A DNA stretch of 64,000 nucleotides from Synechococcus sp. PCC 7335 (GTDB taxonomy: Bacteria; Cyanobacteriota; Cyanobacteriia; Phormidesmidales; Phormidesmidaceae). Every line of letters starts with the position of its first letter. Within the stretch, counting starts at the first letter, position 1. Positions 7,746-16,115 of this stretch are shown here, piece by piece. The notes under the pieces are model-generated. The model was not told the DNA's origin and did no database searches. It saw only the letters and a program-made list of their open reading frames with translations. The position numbers and the translations under genes are program-made. The stretch is taken from positions 3,674,044-3,738,043 of the forward strand of contig NZ_DS989904.1 of assembly GCF_000155595.1 (NCBI RefSeq), read 5' to 3'.

Positions 7746-9176
7746 ATGAACTTCGATACCTACGACCCTCAAGATCTTTATGACGAATACTTTGTTGCAG
7801 CAGGGAAACTTCGCCCAGATTTAGCGCCTATCTTGGAGTGGTTTCAATCGCTGCCATCTCAGAATATGAGCCAAATAAAGGCCAAGCTAGAAGCTGTTCT
7901 TGAAGAGTTAGGGGCAACTTTTAGCCTTGATGACGAAGAGCGGGTACTGCCTTTCGATCCTGTACCCCGAGTCATTACTGCTGAGGAGTGGCAACGTTTG
8001 ACTGCTGGTCTAACGCAGCGCGTCACGGCGCTGAATATGTTTTGTGCCGATGTGTATGGCGATCAGCGCATTATCCATGAGGGTGTGATTCCTCGCGACG
8101 TAATTGAGTCAGCTCTACGGTTTCGGCCTGAGTGTATGGGAATGAAGCCGCCTCAAGGTATCTGGTGTCATATCAGCGGCATCGATTTAGTTCGCAATAG
8201 TGACGGCAACTGGTATGTACTAGAAGATAATTTGCGCGTTCCTTCTGGTATTGCCTATGTGCTAAAAAATCGTCTGGCGATGGAGCGAGTGCTGCCAGAG
8301 CTGATGGCAGCGTTTGATCCTAGGCCGGTAGCAGACTACGCTCAACAACTTAGATCGGTGATGGATCTGATGACGTCTGATTCTCATAGTCCTGAATTCA
8401 ATAGTCATATGGCTGTGTTGACGCCTGGCGCTCATAGCTCTGCCTACTTTGAGCATCAGCTTCTAGCCGAGCAGATGGGTATTGCGTTGATTGTCCCAGA
8501 CGATGTGACTATGTCAGAGGGATATCTTTGCTATCGCACTGATAAGGGTTCTCAGCGGTTGGATGCAATATATCGGCGAGGTGATACTGAAATGTTTGCC
8601 GACCTGGATTTAGGAGAGGACTATCCCGATAGTACGGCTACCTTAATAGATCTGTGTCGGCAAGGGAAGCTGGCGATCGCAAATGCGATCGGTGCTGGTA
8701 TCGGCGACGACAAGGTGATCTATGCCTATGTGCCAGAGATGATTCGCTTTTACCTAGATGAGGAGCCGCTGCTGCCAAACGTGCCGACCTATCTATGCTG
8801 GCGAGAGAGCGATCGCGACTATGTATTAGACCATCTAGAAGAACTGGTGGTAAAAGCAGCCAGCGCTGAAGGCGGAGATGACATGCTAGTCGGCATCAAT
8901 TCCACCGCTGAAGAACGGCAGGCCTTTGCTCAAAAGATTCGTGATAAGCCCAGAGAATATATGGCACAGCCAACAATATATCTCTCACAAATCCCGACGG
9001 TAGTAGAGGGCGGCATTGAGGGTCGGCACACGGATTTGCGCCCCTATGTACTGCATAAAGACGACGAGATTTATGTGCATCCAGGTGGACTGACGCGAGT
9101 AGCCCTAGAAAAAGGCAAGCTAGTCGTGAACTCATCGCAAGGTGGTGGCGCTAAAGATACCTGGGTACTGAAGTAG
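7746..9176 (+). CDS. Circularly permuted ATP-grasp protein (DUF404/DUF407 family)
   Basis: Protein of 476 residues matching the circularly permuted type 2 ATP-grasp family. Recognisable stretches are ERVLPFDPVPRVITAEEW, LRFRPECMGMKPPQGIWCH, VLEDNLRVPSGIAYVLKNR, and the C-terminal DLRPYVLHKDDEIYVHPGG. The family is predicted to make peptide-like bonds using ATP. In many bacteria the gene is followed by an alpha-E domain gene and a transglutaminase-like gene. Neither partner is present here. The ATG at 7746 gives the conserved beginning NFDTYDPQDLYDEYF. The family is usually 470-490 residues, so this copy is complete. Confidence 0.88.
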   Translation: MNFDTYDPQDLYDEYFVAAGKLRPDLAPILEWFQSLPSQNMSQIKAKLEAVLEELGATFSLDDEERVLPFDPVPRVITAEEWQRLTAGLTQRVTALNMFCADVYGDQRIIHEGVIPRDVIESALRFRPECMGMKPPQGIWCHISGIDLVRNSDGNWYVLEDNLRVPSGIAYVLKNRLAMERVLPELMAAFDPRPVADYAQQLRSVMDLMTSDSHSPEFNSHMAVLTPGAHSSAYFEHQLLAEQMGIALIVPDDVTMSEGYLCYRTDKGSQRLDAIYRRGDTEMFADLDLGEDYPDSTATLIDLCRQGKLAIANAIGAGIGDDKVIYAYVPEMIRFYLDEEPLLPNVPTYLCWRESDRDYVLDHLEELVVKAASAEGGDDMLVGINSTAEERQAFAQKIRDKPREYMAQPTIYLSQIPTVVEGGIEGRHTDLRPYVLHKDDEIYVHPGGLTRVALEKGKLVVNSSQGGGAKDTWVLK

Positions 9177-9221
9177 TGCTAGCCTAAATCGCTGAGCGAG
9201 TGAGTTGGGGGATTATCTCGG

Positions 9222-9722
9222 CTACTGTATCTGCTTCGAGATACGTCTTTTTAGCAGCTCGAAGAGTCTGTCATCGTCTTGTCTCTGCAAGGCGCGGCGG
9301 GGAATGACGCTGAGATCGCGTTCTCCATGATATAGCAGGTAGAATTCCTGATCGCGCTGCCATGAGTGATAAAACGACCACTTTACTTCTGAGTCAATTT
9401 CATCTGTTTGAAACCTGATGGCGTCTTCTCGAAAGCGCAAACGATACTCTGACTTTAGCTTTGGCTGCGAGCGGTAGATGATTTGAGGTAACAGCAGCAG
9501 TGAGTAGAGAGTGAGGGCTAGAAGGCAGACGCTTAGAACAATGAGCAGCCACGCAAAAAACGGGATGCCAACCGATTGCAACAGATAGATCCCAACAGCG
9601 AACATAAAAACGCTAACTGCACCGTCGCGCCAGAGGTTAAGCTTGGTTTTGTAGTAGCGCCGAATAGCACGGATATATTCACTCCTCCTGATTGTAAAAA
9701 TGACATCAACAAAATCTGCCAA
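9222..9722 (-). CDS. YcxB-like membrane protein
   Basis: Protein of 166 residues with two adjacent membrane helices (about 35-52 and 55-80: AWLLIVLSVCLLALTLYSLL) and a soluble C-terminal half. The arrangement resembles the YcxB-like family of small membrane proteins, with a tail like WSFYHSWQRDQEFYLLYHG and a closing SVIPRRAL. The frame starts at TTG; GAGG lies 9-10 bases upstream and there is no better in-frame start. Function is unknown. It is convergent with the ATP-grasp gene. Confidence 0.6.
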   Translation of the reverse strand: MADFVDVIFTIRRSEYIRAIRRYYKTKLNLWRDGAVSVFMFAVGIYLLQSVGIPFFAWLLIVLSVCLLALTLYSLLLLPQIIYRSQPKLKSEYRLRFREDAIRFQTDEIDSEVKWSFYHSWQRDQEFYLLYHGERDLSVIPRRALQRQDDDRLFELLKRRISKQIQ

Positions 9723-9779
9723 GACAGACTGACCTCATGGTTTTCTAGGGTGAATGGGTATTCAATCTACTCAGTTTGC

Positions 9780-10151
9780 CTACCAGCCGACAGTCTGAGC
9801 AATTGTTTGAGCGAGTACCTCATACTTGAAAGGTTTGGTAATTATGCCATCAACCCCTAAAGCCATAAATTCTTTTTGGTCGCTAACGTCTGTGTTGCCT
9901 GTCAGTAGGAGCACGGGAATAGTGCGAGTTGACTCACGGTCCTGAAGCTTCTTGTAGACAGCAATCCCGTCTTCTTCTGGCATGACAACATCAATCAAAA
10001 TTAGATCGAGTGGCTTAGACTGGGCAATCGAAATGCCTTCTTTTCCAGAAGCGGCCGTCCATACAGTCCAGTCCGTCTTACTTTCCAAAGAAAGTTGAAT
10101 AACCTCCCGTATTCCTTCATCGTCATCGACGACTAATACTCGCTTCGCCAT
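9780..10151 (-). CDS. CheY-like single-domain response regulator
   Basis: Protein of 123 residues made of one receiver domain. The acidic pocket is in VLVVDDDEGIRE, the phospho-acceptor Asp in LDLILIDVVMPEEDG, the Thr switch in LLLTGN, and the Lys in ITKPFKYEVL. There is no output domain, so it should act by protein contact in a phosphorelay. It lies 75 bases downstream of the large REC-Hpt-REC-REC-GGDEF gene on the same strand. A natural but untested inference is that it exchanges phosphate with the Hpt domain of that protein. Confidence 0.9.
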   Translation of the reverse strand: MAKRVLVVDDDEGIREVIQLSLESKTDWTVWTAASGKEGISIAQSKPLDLILIDVVMPEEDGIAVYKKLQDRESTRTIPVLLLTGNTDVSDQKEFMALGVDGIITKPFKYEVLAQTIAQTVGW

Positions 10152-10226
10152 TTTGCTATCCTATTGCCGCTATGCGATCACTGCCATTCTATTACCAGCA
10201 ATCAAATCGCCGGGTTTAATTACTGT

Positions 10227-12611
10227 TTAACGACCAAAGATGCAGATCTGGTTGCGTCCGGCTGCTTTAGCACGGTATAGAGCCTGGTCAGCGCGACGGT
10301 AGAGCATTTCAACTGTTTCTCCATCCGCAGGCGCAGTCACCATTCCACCACTGAGACTAACTTGAAACTCTAGTAGCAGATCTGATTGGTAGAAAGCGGA
10401 TGACTTTGCTTGAAAAATATGCTGACCAAAACTCTCGCGCAGCGTATTCAACCGCTGCAGCGATCGTTCCTTGGAGACATTATATAAACCCACCACGAAT
10501 TCTTCACCGCCCCAGCGAGCAACCACATCTTCACCTCGAAAGGAGTTGCGCAAATACTCTGCGAATACCTTTAACACCTGATCGCCGACATCATGACCAT
10601 AGCGATCGTTGATTTGTTTGAAATGGTCCAAATCTAAAAGCGCCATACATAGCGGAACACCTTGACGAACCGATAGTCTAAGCAAACGTTCCAGCGTCTC
10701 TGCCGACTGACGACGACGGCTCAGTCCCGTGAGGCTGTCAATTTCTGCTAGCTTCCTCAAGAGCCGCTGCCGCTCTAACCGATTCAAGATACGTCCAATC
10801 AACTCATGGTCAACCACTGGCTTGCTAATATAATCATCAGCTCCTGCCTCGAACACTTCTCTCACAATTTCAGGAGCTGTGTGGGCTGACAAGAATAAAA
10901 TTGGAATTTGTGCAGTTCTTGGATCGCTGCGAATTACCTGACAAAGCTCTAGTCCATTGAACTGTGGCATCTCAAGATCTAGTATCAATAGATCAGGCAA
11001 AGTCTTCTCTAATGCTTGCCAAAGCTGAGTCGGCTCAGATAGAAGCGTTAATTGAAATCCCCACGGACCCAGTAAACTTTGCAAGTGGAGCAATGTTTCA
11101 GGATTGTCATCTAAAGCCACAATCCGAACGTCCGTAGAGGCCCGCTTGGTAACCGTATAAGCGACAGTTTCTAGTATCTGAGCTACGTCCATAGGTTTGT
11201 GCAAGAAGGTACACCCACCAGAGCGCACTACGTTAACCCGCGCGGTTAAAGAGTCTTGTTCACTGATAACTAGAATTGGCAAAGAGGGATACTCACTCGT
11301 GAGTTCGGCTAAGAATGCAATTCCCTCACCCCAGCTTGGAGCACAACTTGGATCAAAAGTAACTACGTTAGGTAGCTGCTGAGCCAATCGCCGCCGGGCT
11401 TCAGTAAGTGAATGGGCTACTTGAGGATAAAGGCCTGAAATTGAAGCTTGGTGAAGCAACGACTCAGTCATGTGTTGATCGCTATCAATAATCAGCCAGT
11501 CGTAAACGACAGAAGATTGATGTCCTGATTGATGTCCTAACGTAGGAGAATATAAAGCATCCAAGACTGTACCCGTAGCTGATTTAGTGACTGATGCGTT
11601 GTTGCTCTCTAGACGGGGATAAGTTACGAAAGTGGCAGGCGTTAGATTGTCTGCAAAAGCACTAGTACTAGACTCAAGAGAACTAGAGTCAAAAGAAGAG
11701 TTGGATATAGAAGCGTCAGGTTCAAAGCGCACCAAAGAGTGCTCTAGTGAGTCAATTAGCCTCTCCAACTGTTCGATTTGTCTCGTGGTTAGGGAGGAAG
11801 TCATACTCAAATAGATTTCAATTTGGCTGGCTATCTGCGAGGCCTGATTCAACCCAAAACTACCCAGCGTGCCCTTTAAAGTATGAGCAGCAGCTTGCGA
11901 TCGCCTAAGCACTGCATTCTTTTTAGTGTCGTTATCCGTTGCTTTTGTATCTACCGCTTTATGCCGCTTAGCTAAATGCGTTGAATCTTGAGCCTGCAAG
12001 AAGGGAATTACCTCATTCAAGCTAACTGCTAGCTCTAGATACTTTAGACAGTGCTGATTCCAGGTAGCGCTTAGTGGATCTAACGACTGTGTGTGCGAAC
12101 CTTTAGAATCTAGAGGTTTCGGTGCCACCCCTAAGTTTCTTTCTAAAGTATTTGTTGTCTTAGCAGACATGGAAGCTGCATAGCTCACTGAGTCTAGACG
12201 GACATTCGACCAAGCTAATAAAGGTGAAGTGTGAGGCTGTTTGTGATGGAGTAACGAGCGCACCTTTATTAGCAGCTGATCTAAATCCAACGGCTTAGTT
12301 AAATAGCTGTCAGCGCCACCTTTTACACCGATTATTTTCTTAGCTACGGCTTCTTCTACACTCAAGAGTAAAATTAAAATGTCGCGGCTTTGGCTCCGAA
12401 GCCGTCGACAAAAATCGATACTCTTCAGTTCGGATAAGGACAAACCCAGCAGTACTAAGTCATAGTTGCTTCGCCTAGCTAGGCCTAATACAGACACTTC
12501 GTCAGAGGCAATATCTACCTGATAATGGTCCATCACAAGCGCACGCTCTATACGCTTGGACAAAGCACCGTCGGTTTCAACTATCAGAATTTTCGTTGTA
12601 GGTACTATCAT
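10227..12611 (-). CDS. REC-Hpt-REC-REC-GGDEF diguanylate cyclase
   Basis: Multidomain protein of 794 residues. Receiver 1 covers about 5-120. It has Gly in place of the phospho-acceptor Asp (DLVLLGLSLSE) but keeps the Lys in LTKPLDLDQL. An Hpt domain follows at about 180-300, with the phospho-His in AAAHTLKGTLGSFG. Receiver 2 is at about 365-490 (VVTFDPSCAP, Asp present) and receiver 3 at about 495-615, with a canonical LLILDLEMPQFNG. The GGDEF domain spans about 620-794, with an intact GGEEF at 701-705 and an RxxD inhibitory-site motif (RGED) just before it, so it should make cyclic di-GMP with product feedback. No membrane segment is seen. The CheY-like gene follows it. Confidence 0.88.
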   Translation of the reverse strand: MIVPTTKILIVETDGALSKRIERALVMDHYQVDIASDEVSVLGLARRSNYDLVLLGLSLSELKSIDFCRRLRSQSRDILILLLSVEEAVAKKIIGVKGGADSYLTKPLDLDQLLIKVRSLLHHKQPHTSPLLAWSNVRLDSVSYAASMSAKTTNTLERNLGVAPKPLDSKGSHTQSLDPLSATWNQHCLKYLELAVSLNEVIPFLQAQDSTHLAKRHKAVDTKATDNDTKKNAVLRRSQAAAHTLKGTLGSFGLNQASQIASQIEIYLSMTSSLTTRQIEQLERLIDSLEHSLVRFEPDASISNSSFDSSSLESSTSAFADNLTPATFVTYPRLESNNASVTKSATGTVLDALYSPTLGHQSGHQSSVVYDWLIIDSDQHMTESLLHQASISGLYPQVAHSLTEARRRLAQQLPNVVTFDPSCAPSWGEGIAFLAELTSEYPSLPILVISEQDSLTARVNVVRSGGCTFLHKPMDVAQILETVAYTVTKRASTDVRIVALDDNPETLLHLQSLLGPWGFQLTLLSEPTQLWQALEKTLPDLLILDLEMPQFNGLELCQVIRSDPRTAQIPILFLSAHTAPEIVREVFEAGADDYISKPVVDHELIGRILNRLERQRLLRKLAEIDSLTGLSRRRQSAETLERLLRLSVRQGVPLCMALLDLDHFKQINDRYGHDVGDQVLKVFAEYLRNSFRGEDVVARWGGEEFVVGLYNVSKERSLQRLNTLRESFGQHIFQAKSSAFYQSDLLLEFQVSLSGGMVTAPADGETVEMLYRRADQALYRAKAAGRNQICIFGR

Positions 12612-12623
12612 AGAGCTTCCAAA

Positions 12624-14927
12624 CTACTCATGCACTAATATCGGCACTCGCTTAAAAGCAGGTGTATGAGATTTAGGGTCAATCTCTGCTTTCATCAAAA
12701 CATTGGCTTCGGGATAGAACATCAAGGCCGCACCGGGTCGAATCGCACCGCTAATGATTTCGATGTCGCTAAGCGTGCCAGCACTACCTTGAATGGTGAC
12801 GCGCTGATGATTCAAAAATCCACCCGCTTTAATATCTTTTGGATTCATGAGGATACACTGCCGATGAGGTATACCTCTATACTTATCACCAGGCCCATAG
12901 ACAATAGTATTATGCTGTCGATAGCTACGAGCAGTAATGAGGGTGAGTTGCGTTCCTGGCTGACTACCAAGTTCACTGTCCACCGATAGGCTCAGATCTG
13001 GTAACGGCGTCAGCGGCATTTTGGCCTTGCCAGAGTCGGTTTTGAACCTAGGTGTCGTGAAGATTCGCCCAGCAATGGTAAATTCTGCCTTGGTCTTGTC
13101 AATCTCTCCTATCTTTTTGTAGCCAGGGATGGTTTTAGCAATTAACTCGCGCACGTAGCGGGTATCTTGCAGCTTGCGCCAATCAATTGGGGAATTGCCA
13201 TGAATGCGGTGAGCTAGCTCGGTGAGCAGATGAACTTCTGATACTAGGTCTGCAGTGTTTAGATGACTTTTACCTTCGTCGTTGAGGCGGACAAAGTTAT
13301 TACCCGACTCAACAGTGGTTTTGTGAGGATTCTCGAATCGGTTGAAGACAGGAAGAATCAGCGTTTGCTTTTGACCTAATCCGTGAAAGTGACCTAGGTT
13401 TGGTTTGGTGGCGACATAGATGATTGTGTCTATCTTGCTAAGAGCGCGCTCAGCCTGGGTTAAATCTGGATTGGCTGCATAGAGATTGCCTCCTAGGCAA
13501 AATAGGGTATCTACTTGCTCCTGGTCAGCAGCTTCGATCAAGGCGCGAGCATGATAGCCCGGTTCGCGTTTGAGAGAGCGTCCGGTAATCTTCTCTAAAG
13601 CTTCTCTAAGGGCGGGTTTAATATCGTTTTTGACGCCCATCGAGCCGAAGCCCTGCACATTCGAATGTCCGCGAATAGGCATCACGCCCGCACCCATTTT
13701 ACCGATATTGCCAGTGAGTAAGGCGGTATTAGCGATGCTGCAGACGTTATCAGTGCCATTCGCTTGATGAGTAATCCCCATTGCCCAGGCAAAGACAACT
13801 TTCCTAGCCTGAGCGATCAGTGTAGCTGCCGCCTCTATATCTGCTTTAGGAATGCCACAGATCTCGGTGAGCGTCTCCCAGTTAGCCCGTTGAGCTTGCG
13901 CTATCACGGCTTCCCAACCTTCTGTATGAGCTTTTAAAAAGTCCCTGTCGATTAGATCTCTTTCGATTAAGGATTTTTGGATGCCAACGAACAGCGCCAG
14001 ATCGGAGCCGGGAACAGGCTGTAAGAATAAATTCGCGATATCTGAGCCAGGGACCAGGGACTTGACCGGGAAAGAAGGTGAGCCGTATTTGACCAGGCCA
14101 ACCTCACGGATAGGGTTAACCACTAAGATAGTGCCACCGCGATCGCGCACCTTGATCAACTCATTCATCAGCCGAGGATGGTTCGCTGGCGCATTCGACC
14201 CTACTAACACCACACAATCAGTTTGCTTTAGACTCTCTAAGCTGACCGTAGAAGTCCCAGAGCCGAACATACTGCTAAGACCTGTGGTCGAAGGTCGATG
14301 GCATAGATCAGAGCAGTCAGCTAAATTGTTTGAGCCTAATAACCGCATCATTAGCTGTAGTATGTAGGCTGCTTCGTTAGACGAGCGCCCAGAACTATAC
14401 GCAGCGACTCGAGTCGGCGGCTGACAAAACGCTTCTGCCATCAGTTCATAAGCTTTCTTCCAGGTGATGCGCTGGTAGTGAGACTCACCGGCGGTCAGCA
14501 TGACAGGAAAACTTAGCCGTCCTAGCCGATCGGCCTCCATTGAGCTGAGTGTCCGTAGATGATCGATGCAGTGTGTTTCAAAAAAGTGAGGCGCTACAGG
14601 CGGTTGAAGCTCAGCGATAATCGACTCCATGCTCTTCATGCAACGCTGCACTTTCTCACCAGCCTCGTTTGTAAAGCCGCCCTTTTGCCCTCCCGTCCCC
14701 CAAGCACAGGACAAACACGCACTCTTATGAAACAACGTTTTCCATACAGGTAGACCTTTAGAAGAAAGCGTATTTTTAGCCCAGTATTCTATAACGGGTA
14801 ACCCGCCACCAATTTCCTTGCCCGAATGCTTCTCTAGCTGCCCTTCGGCTGGCTGTTCCGATAGAGAAATCTCCATGCTCCCCGTCTCGGTTGTTGGGCC
14901 GGCTGTCGATGAGGAGAAATCTTCCAT
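12624..14927 (-). CDS. FdhF/YdeP-type molybdopterin oxidoreductase
   Basis: Molybdopterin-guanine-dinucleotide enzyme of 767 residues. The N-terminal motif KSACLSCAWGTGGQKGGF is typical of the YdeP group of formate-dehydrogenase-like proteins. The candidate Mo-ligand Cys lies in CSDLCHRPSTTGL. The cofactor-binding text includes LVGSNAPANHPRLMNEL and GNIGKMGAGVMPIRGHSNVQG, and a C-terminal dinucleotide-binding domain contains TARSYRQHNTIVYGPGDKYRG. YdeP proteins are linked to acid tolerance in enterobacteria, but their substrate is not established. The gene ends 12 bases before the GGDEF gene starts, so the two may be co-transcribed. It shares the Mo cofactor requirement with narB 7 kb away. 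Confidence 0.85.
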   Translation of the reverse strand: MEDFSSSTAGPTTETGSMEISLSEQPAEGQLEKHSGKEIGGGLPVIEYWAKNTLSSKGLPVWKTLFHKSACLSCAWGTGGQKGGFTNEAGEKVQRCMKSMESIIAELQPPVAPHFFETHCIDHLRTLSSMEADRLGRLSFPVMLTAGESHYQRITWKKAYELMAEAFCQPPTRVAAYSSGRSSNEAAYILQLMMRLLGSNNLADCSDLCHRPSTTGLSSMFGSGTSTVSLESLKQTDCVVLVGSNAPANHPRLMNELIKVRDRGGTILVVNPIREVGLVKYGSPSFPVKSLVPGSDIANLFLQPVPGSDLALFVGIQKSLIERDLIDRDFLKAHTEGWEAVIAQAQRANWETLTEICGIPKADIEAAATLIAQARKVVFAWAMGITHQANGTDNVCSIANTALLTGNIGKMGAGVMPIRGHSNVQGFGSMGVKNDIKPALREALEKITGRSLKREPGYHARALIEAADQEQVDTLFCLGGNLYAANPDLTQAERALSKIDTIIYVATKPNLGHFHGLGQKQTLILPVFNRFENPHKTTVESGNNFVRLNDEGKSHLNTADLVSEVHLLTELAHRIHGNSPIDWRKLQDTRYVRELIAKTIPGYKKIGEIDKTKAEFTIAGRIFTTPRFKTDSGKAKMPLTPLPDLSLSVDSELGSQPGTQLTLITARSYRQHNTIVYGPGDKYRGIPHRQCILMNPKDIKAGGFLNHQRVTIQGSAGTLSDIEIISGAIRPGAALMFYPEANVLMKAEIDPKSHTPAFKRVPILVHE

Positions 14928-16115
14928 GAGAGTTACTAGGCGAGCTGTTTTCGAAGGTCTAAGTTAGCTAAGCGGATGGATCGTAATTGTTTGGCTACTG
15001 ACAAAAACTAAAAGCGAAACAGTTATTTCTCCTTCCTGTAGAGCACCATTCTAGCTATTAAAACGTAATTGAGTTACCCTCACTGAATATCTGTTTGTAT
15101 TGAAGTATAAAAGACAACTAGTTACGAGATTTAACCAGCGACTAATTCATAGAACAGTATCACAAGAGTTTTTGTCCGTAGATTAGTATTTATCTATTGT
15201 GTCTATTGATTCTATTGTGTCTTCTATATAGCAAAGCGTGGATGTATACTCTTCGAAAAGGCAGAGCCTACGCACTTTGCTATGGCACTCTGCGCTATAA
15301 GAAAAGGGGTGTAGCCTTCCTAAGTGTAGTGGAGCAAAGTGCGGAAGGCTCATATGTTAGGTTAGTCATTCAGTCAATGTGATCTGAGCCGTTTCTAGCA
15401 TTGTTTAGTCACTAGACCACTTTTAGCGAACAAAGAAATTTTCCCAGAAAGATACATCAAAGTGGAATACAAGGGAATGTCAGACTGCTAATCCTATAGT
15501 CTATTTGAATAAACTAACTCGAAAGAATGAATTCAAAGTAACAGATTAGAAGATTCTGTTGGCAACAGTACTGACCACAACGCAGTTCTTCATCTTGAGA
15601 AAGTGTTACTGTTTCTTCAAATGAGTCATAGATACATAGGTATGTTTCTTAATCCTATATCAGTATCTTTTACATGATGAAAGTCTCTTCCTCAAAAAAT
15701 AAGAGGCTTTCACTTTGATTTCATCATTAATTGCCAAATCCAGTCACTTTGATGATTTTAATATACAAGACAGTCTTTTTGTCATCTACCTTTTCAAATT
15801 TTTCTAAGAACCAGTAGGTTAGAGAGATTCTAAAAAGTGAAGAAAATAAATCTACTTCGAACAATATCGAGTGCAGTCACAGAGCTATTGTTCTTACGAT
15901 GAGCTATAGCATAAGTAGAAGAGTACTTTGACCCTTTTGATAGTACTTCTAAATCTATAGGAGAGTTTTTCCGCTGCTCTTGTATTCGCGACGAACCAAA
16001 GCTAGAGATGGGTAAGAACGAGAGAGTTATTCTCATTCTAATGTCTTATTCCTTAGCCGTTTACGTAGATATTTAGAGGTCAGTAAGTTTGGAGCTCAGT
16101 TGTTTTATCTATGGA
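14928..16115. other. 1.2 kb gene-poor, AT-rich spacer
   Basis: No convincing gene was found between the YdeP-type gene and the HEAT-repeat gene. Two short frames (15197-15382 plus, 15830-16036 minus) lack family resemblance and ribosome-binding sites. The segment is AT-rich apart from a GC-richer inverted-repeat element at 15227-15352, and may be decayed coding DNA. Confidence 0.6.
15193..15352. repeat. Tandem duplication followed by a nested inverted-repeat element
   Basis: An 18-bp tandem unit starting TCTATTGTGTCT occurs at 15193-15210 and 15211-15228. The following 125 bp hold overlapping inverted repeats. CGCACTTTGC (15271-15280) pairs with GCAAAGTGCG (15334-15343). ATAGCAAAG (15228-15236) pairs with CTTTGCTAT (15275-15283). 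AGCCTTCC (15313-15320) pairs with GGAAGGCT (15343-15350). GCAGAG (15261-15266) pairs with CTCTGC (15288-15293). Several pairings exclude each other, so alternative folds are possible. It could be a miniature repeat element or a non-coding RNA. Confidence 0.6.

Noticed and set aside
15197..15382. Plus-strand 61-codon frame
   Set aside because: It overlaps the inverted-repeat element, has no ribosome site and no family resemblance.
15830..16036. Minus-strand 68-codon frame
   Set aside because: AT-rich region, no ribosome site or recognised family; compatible with chance.
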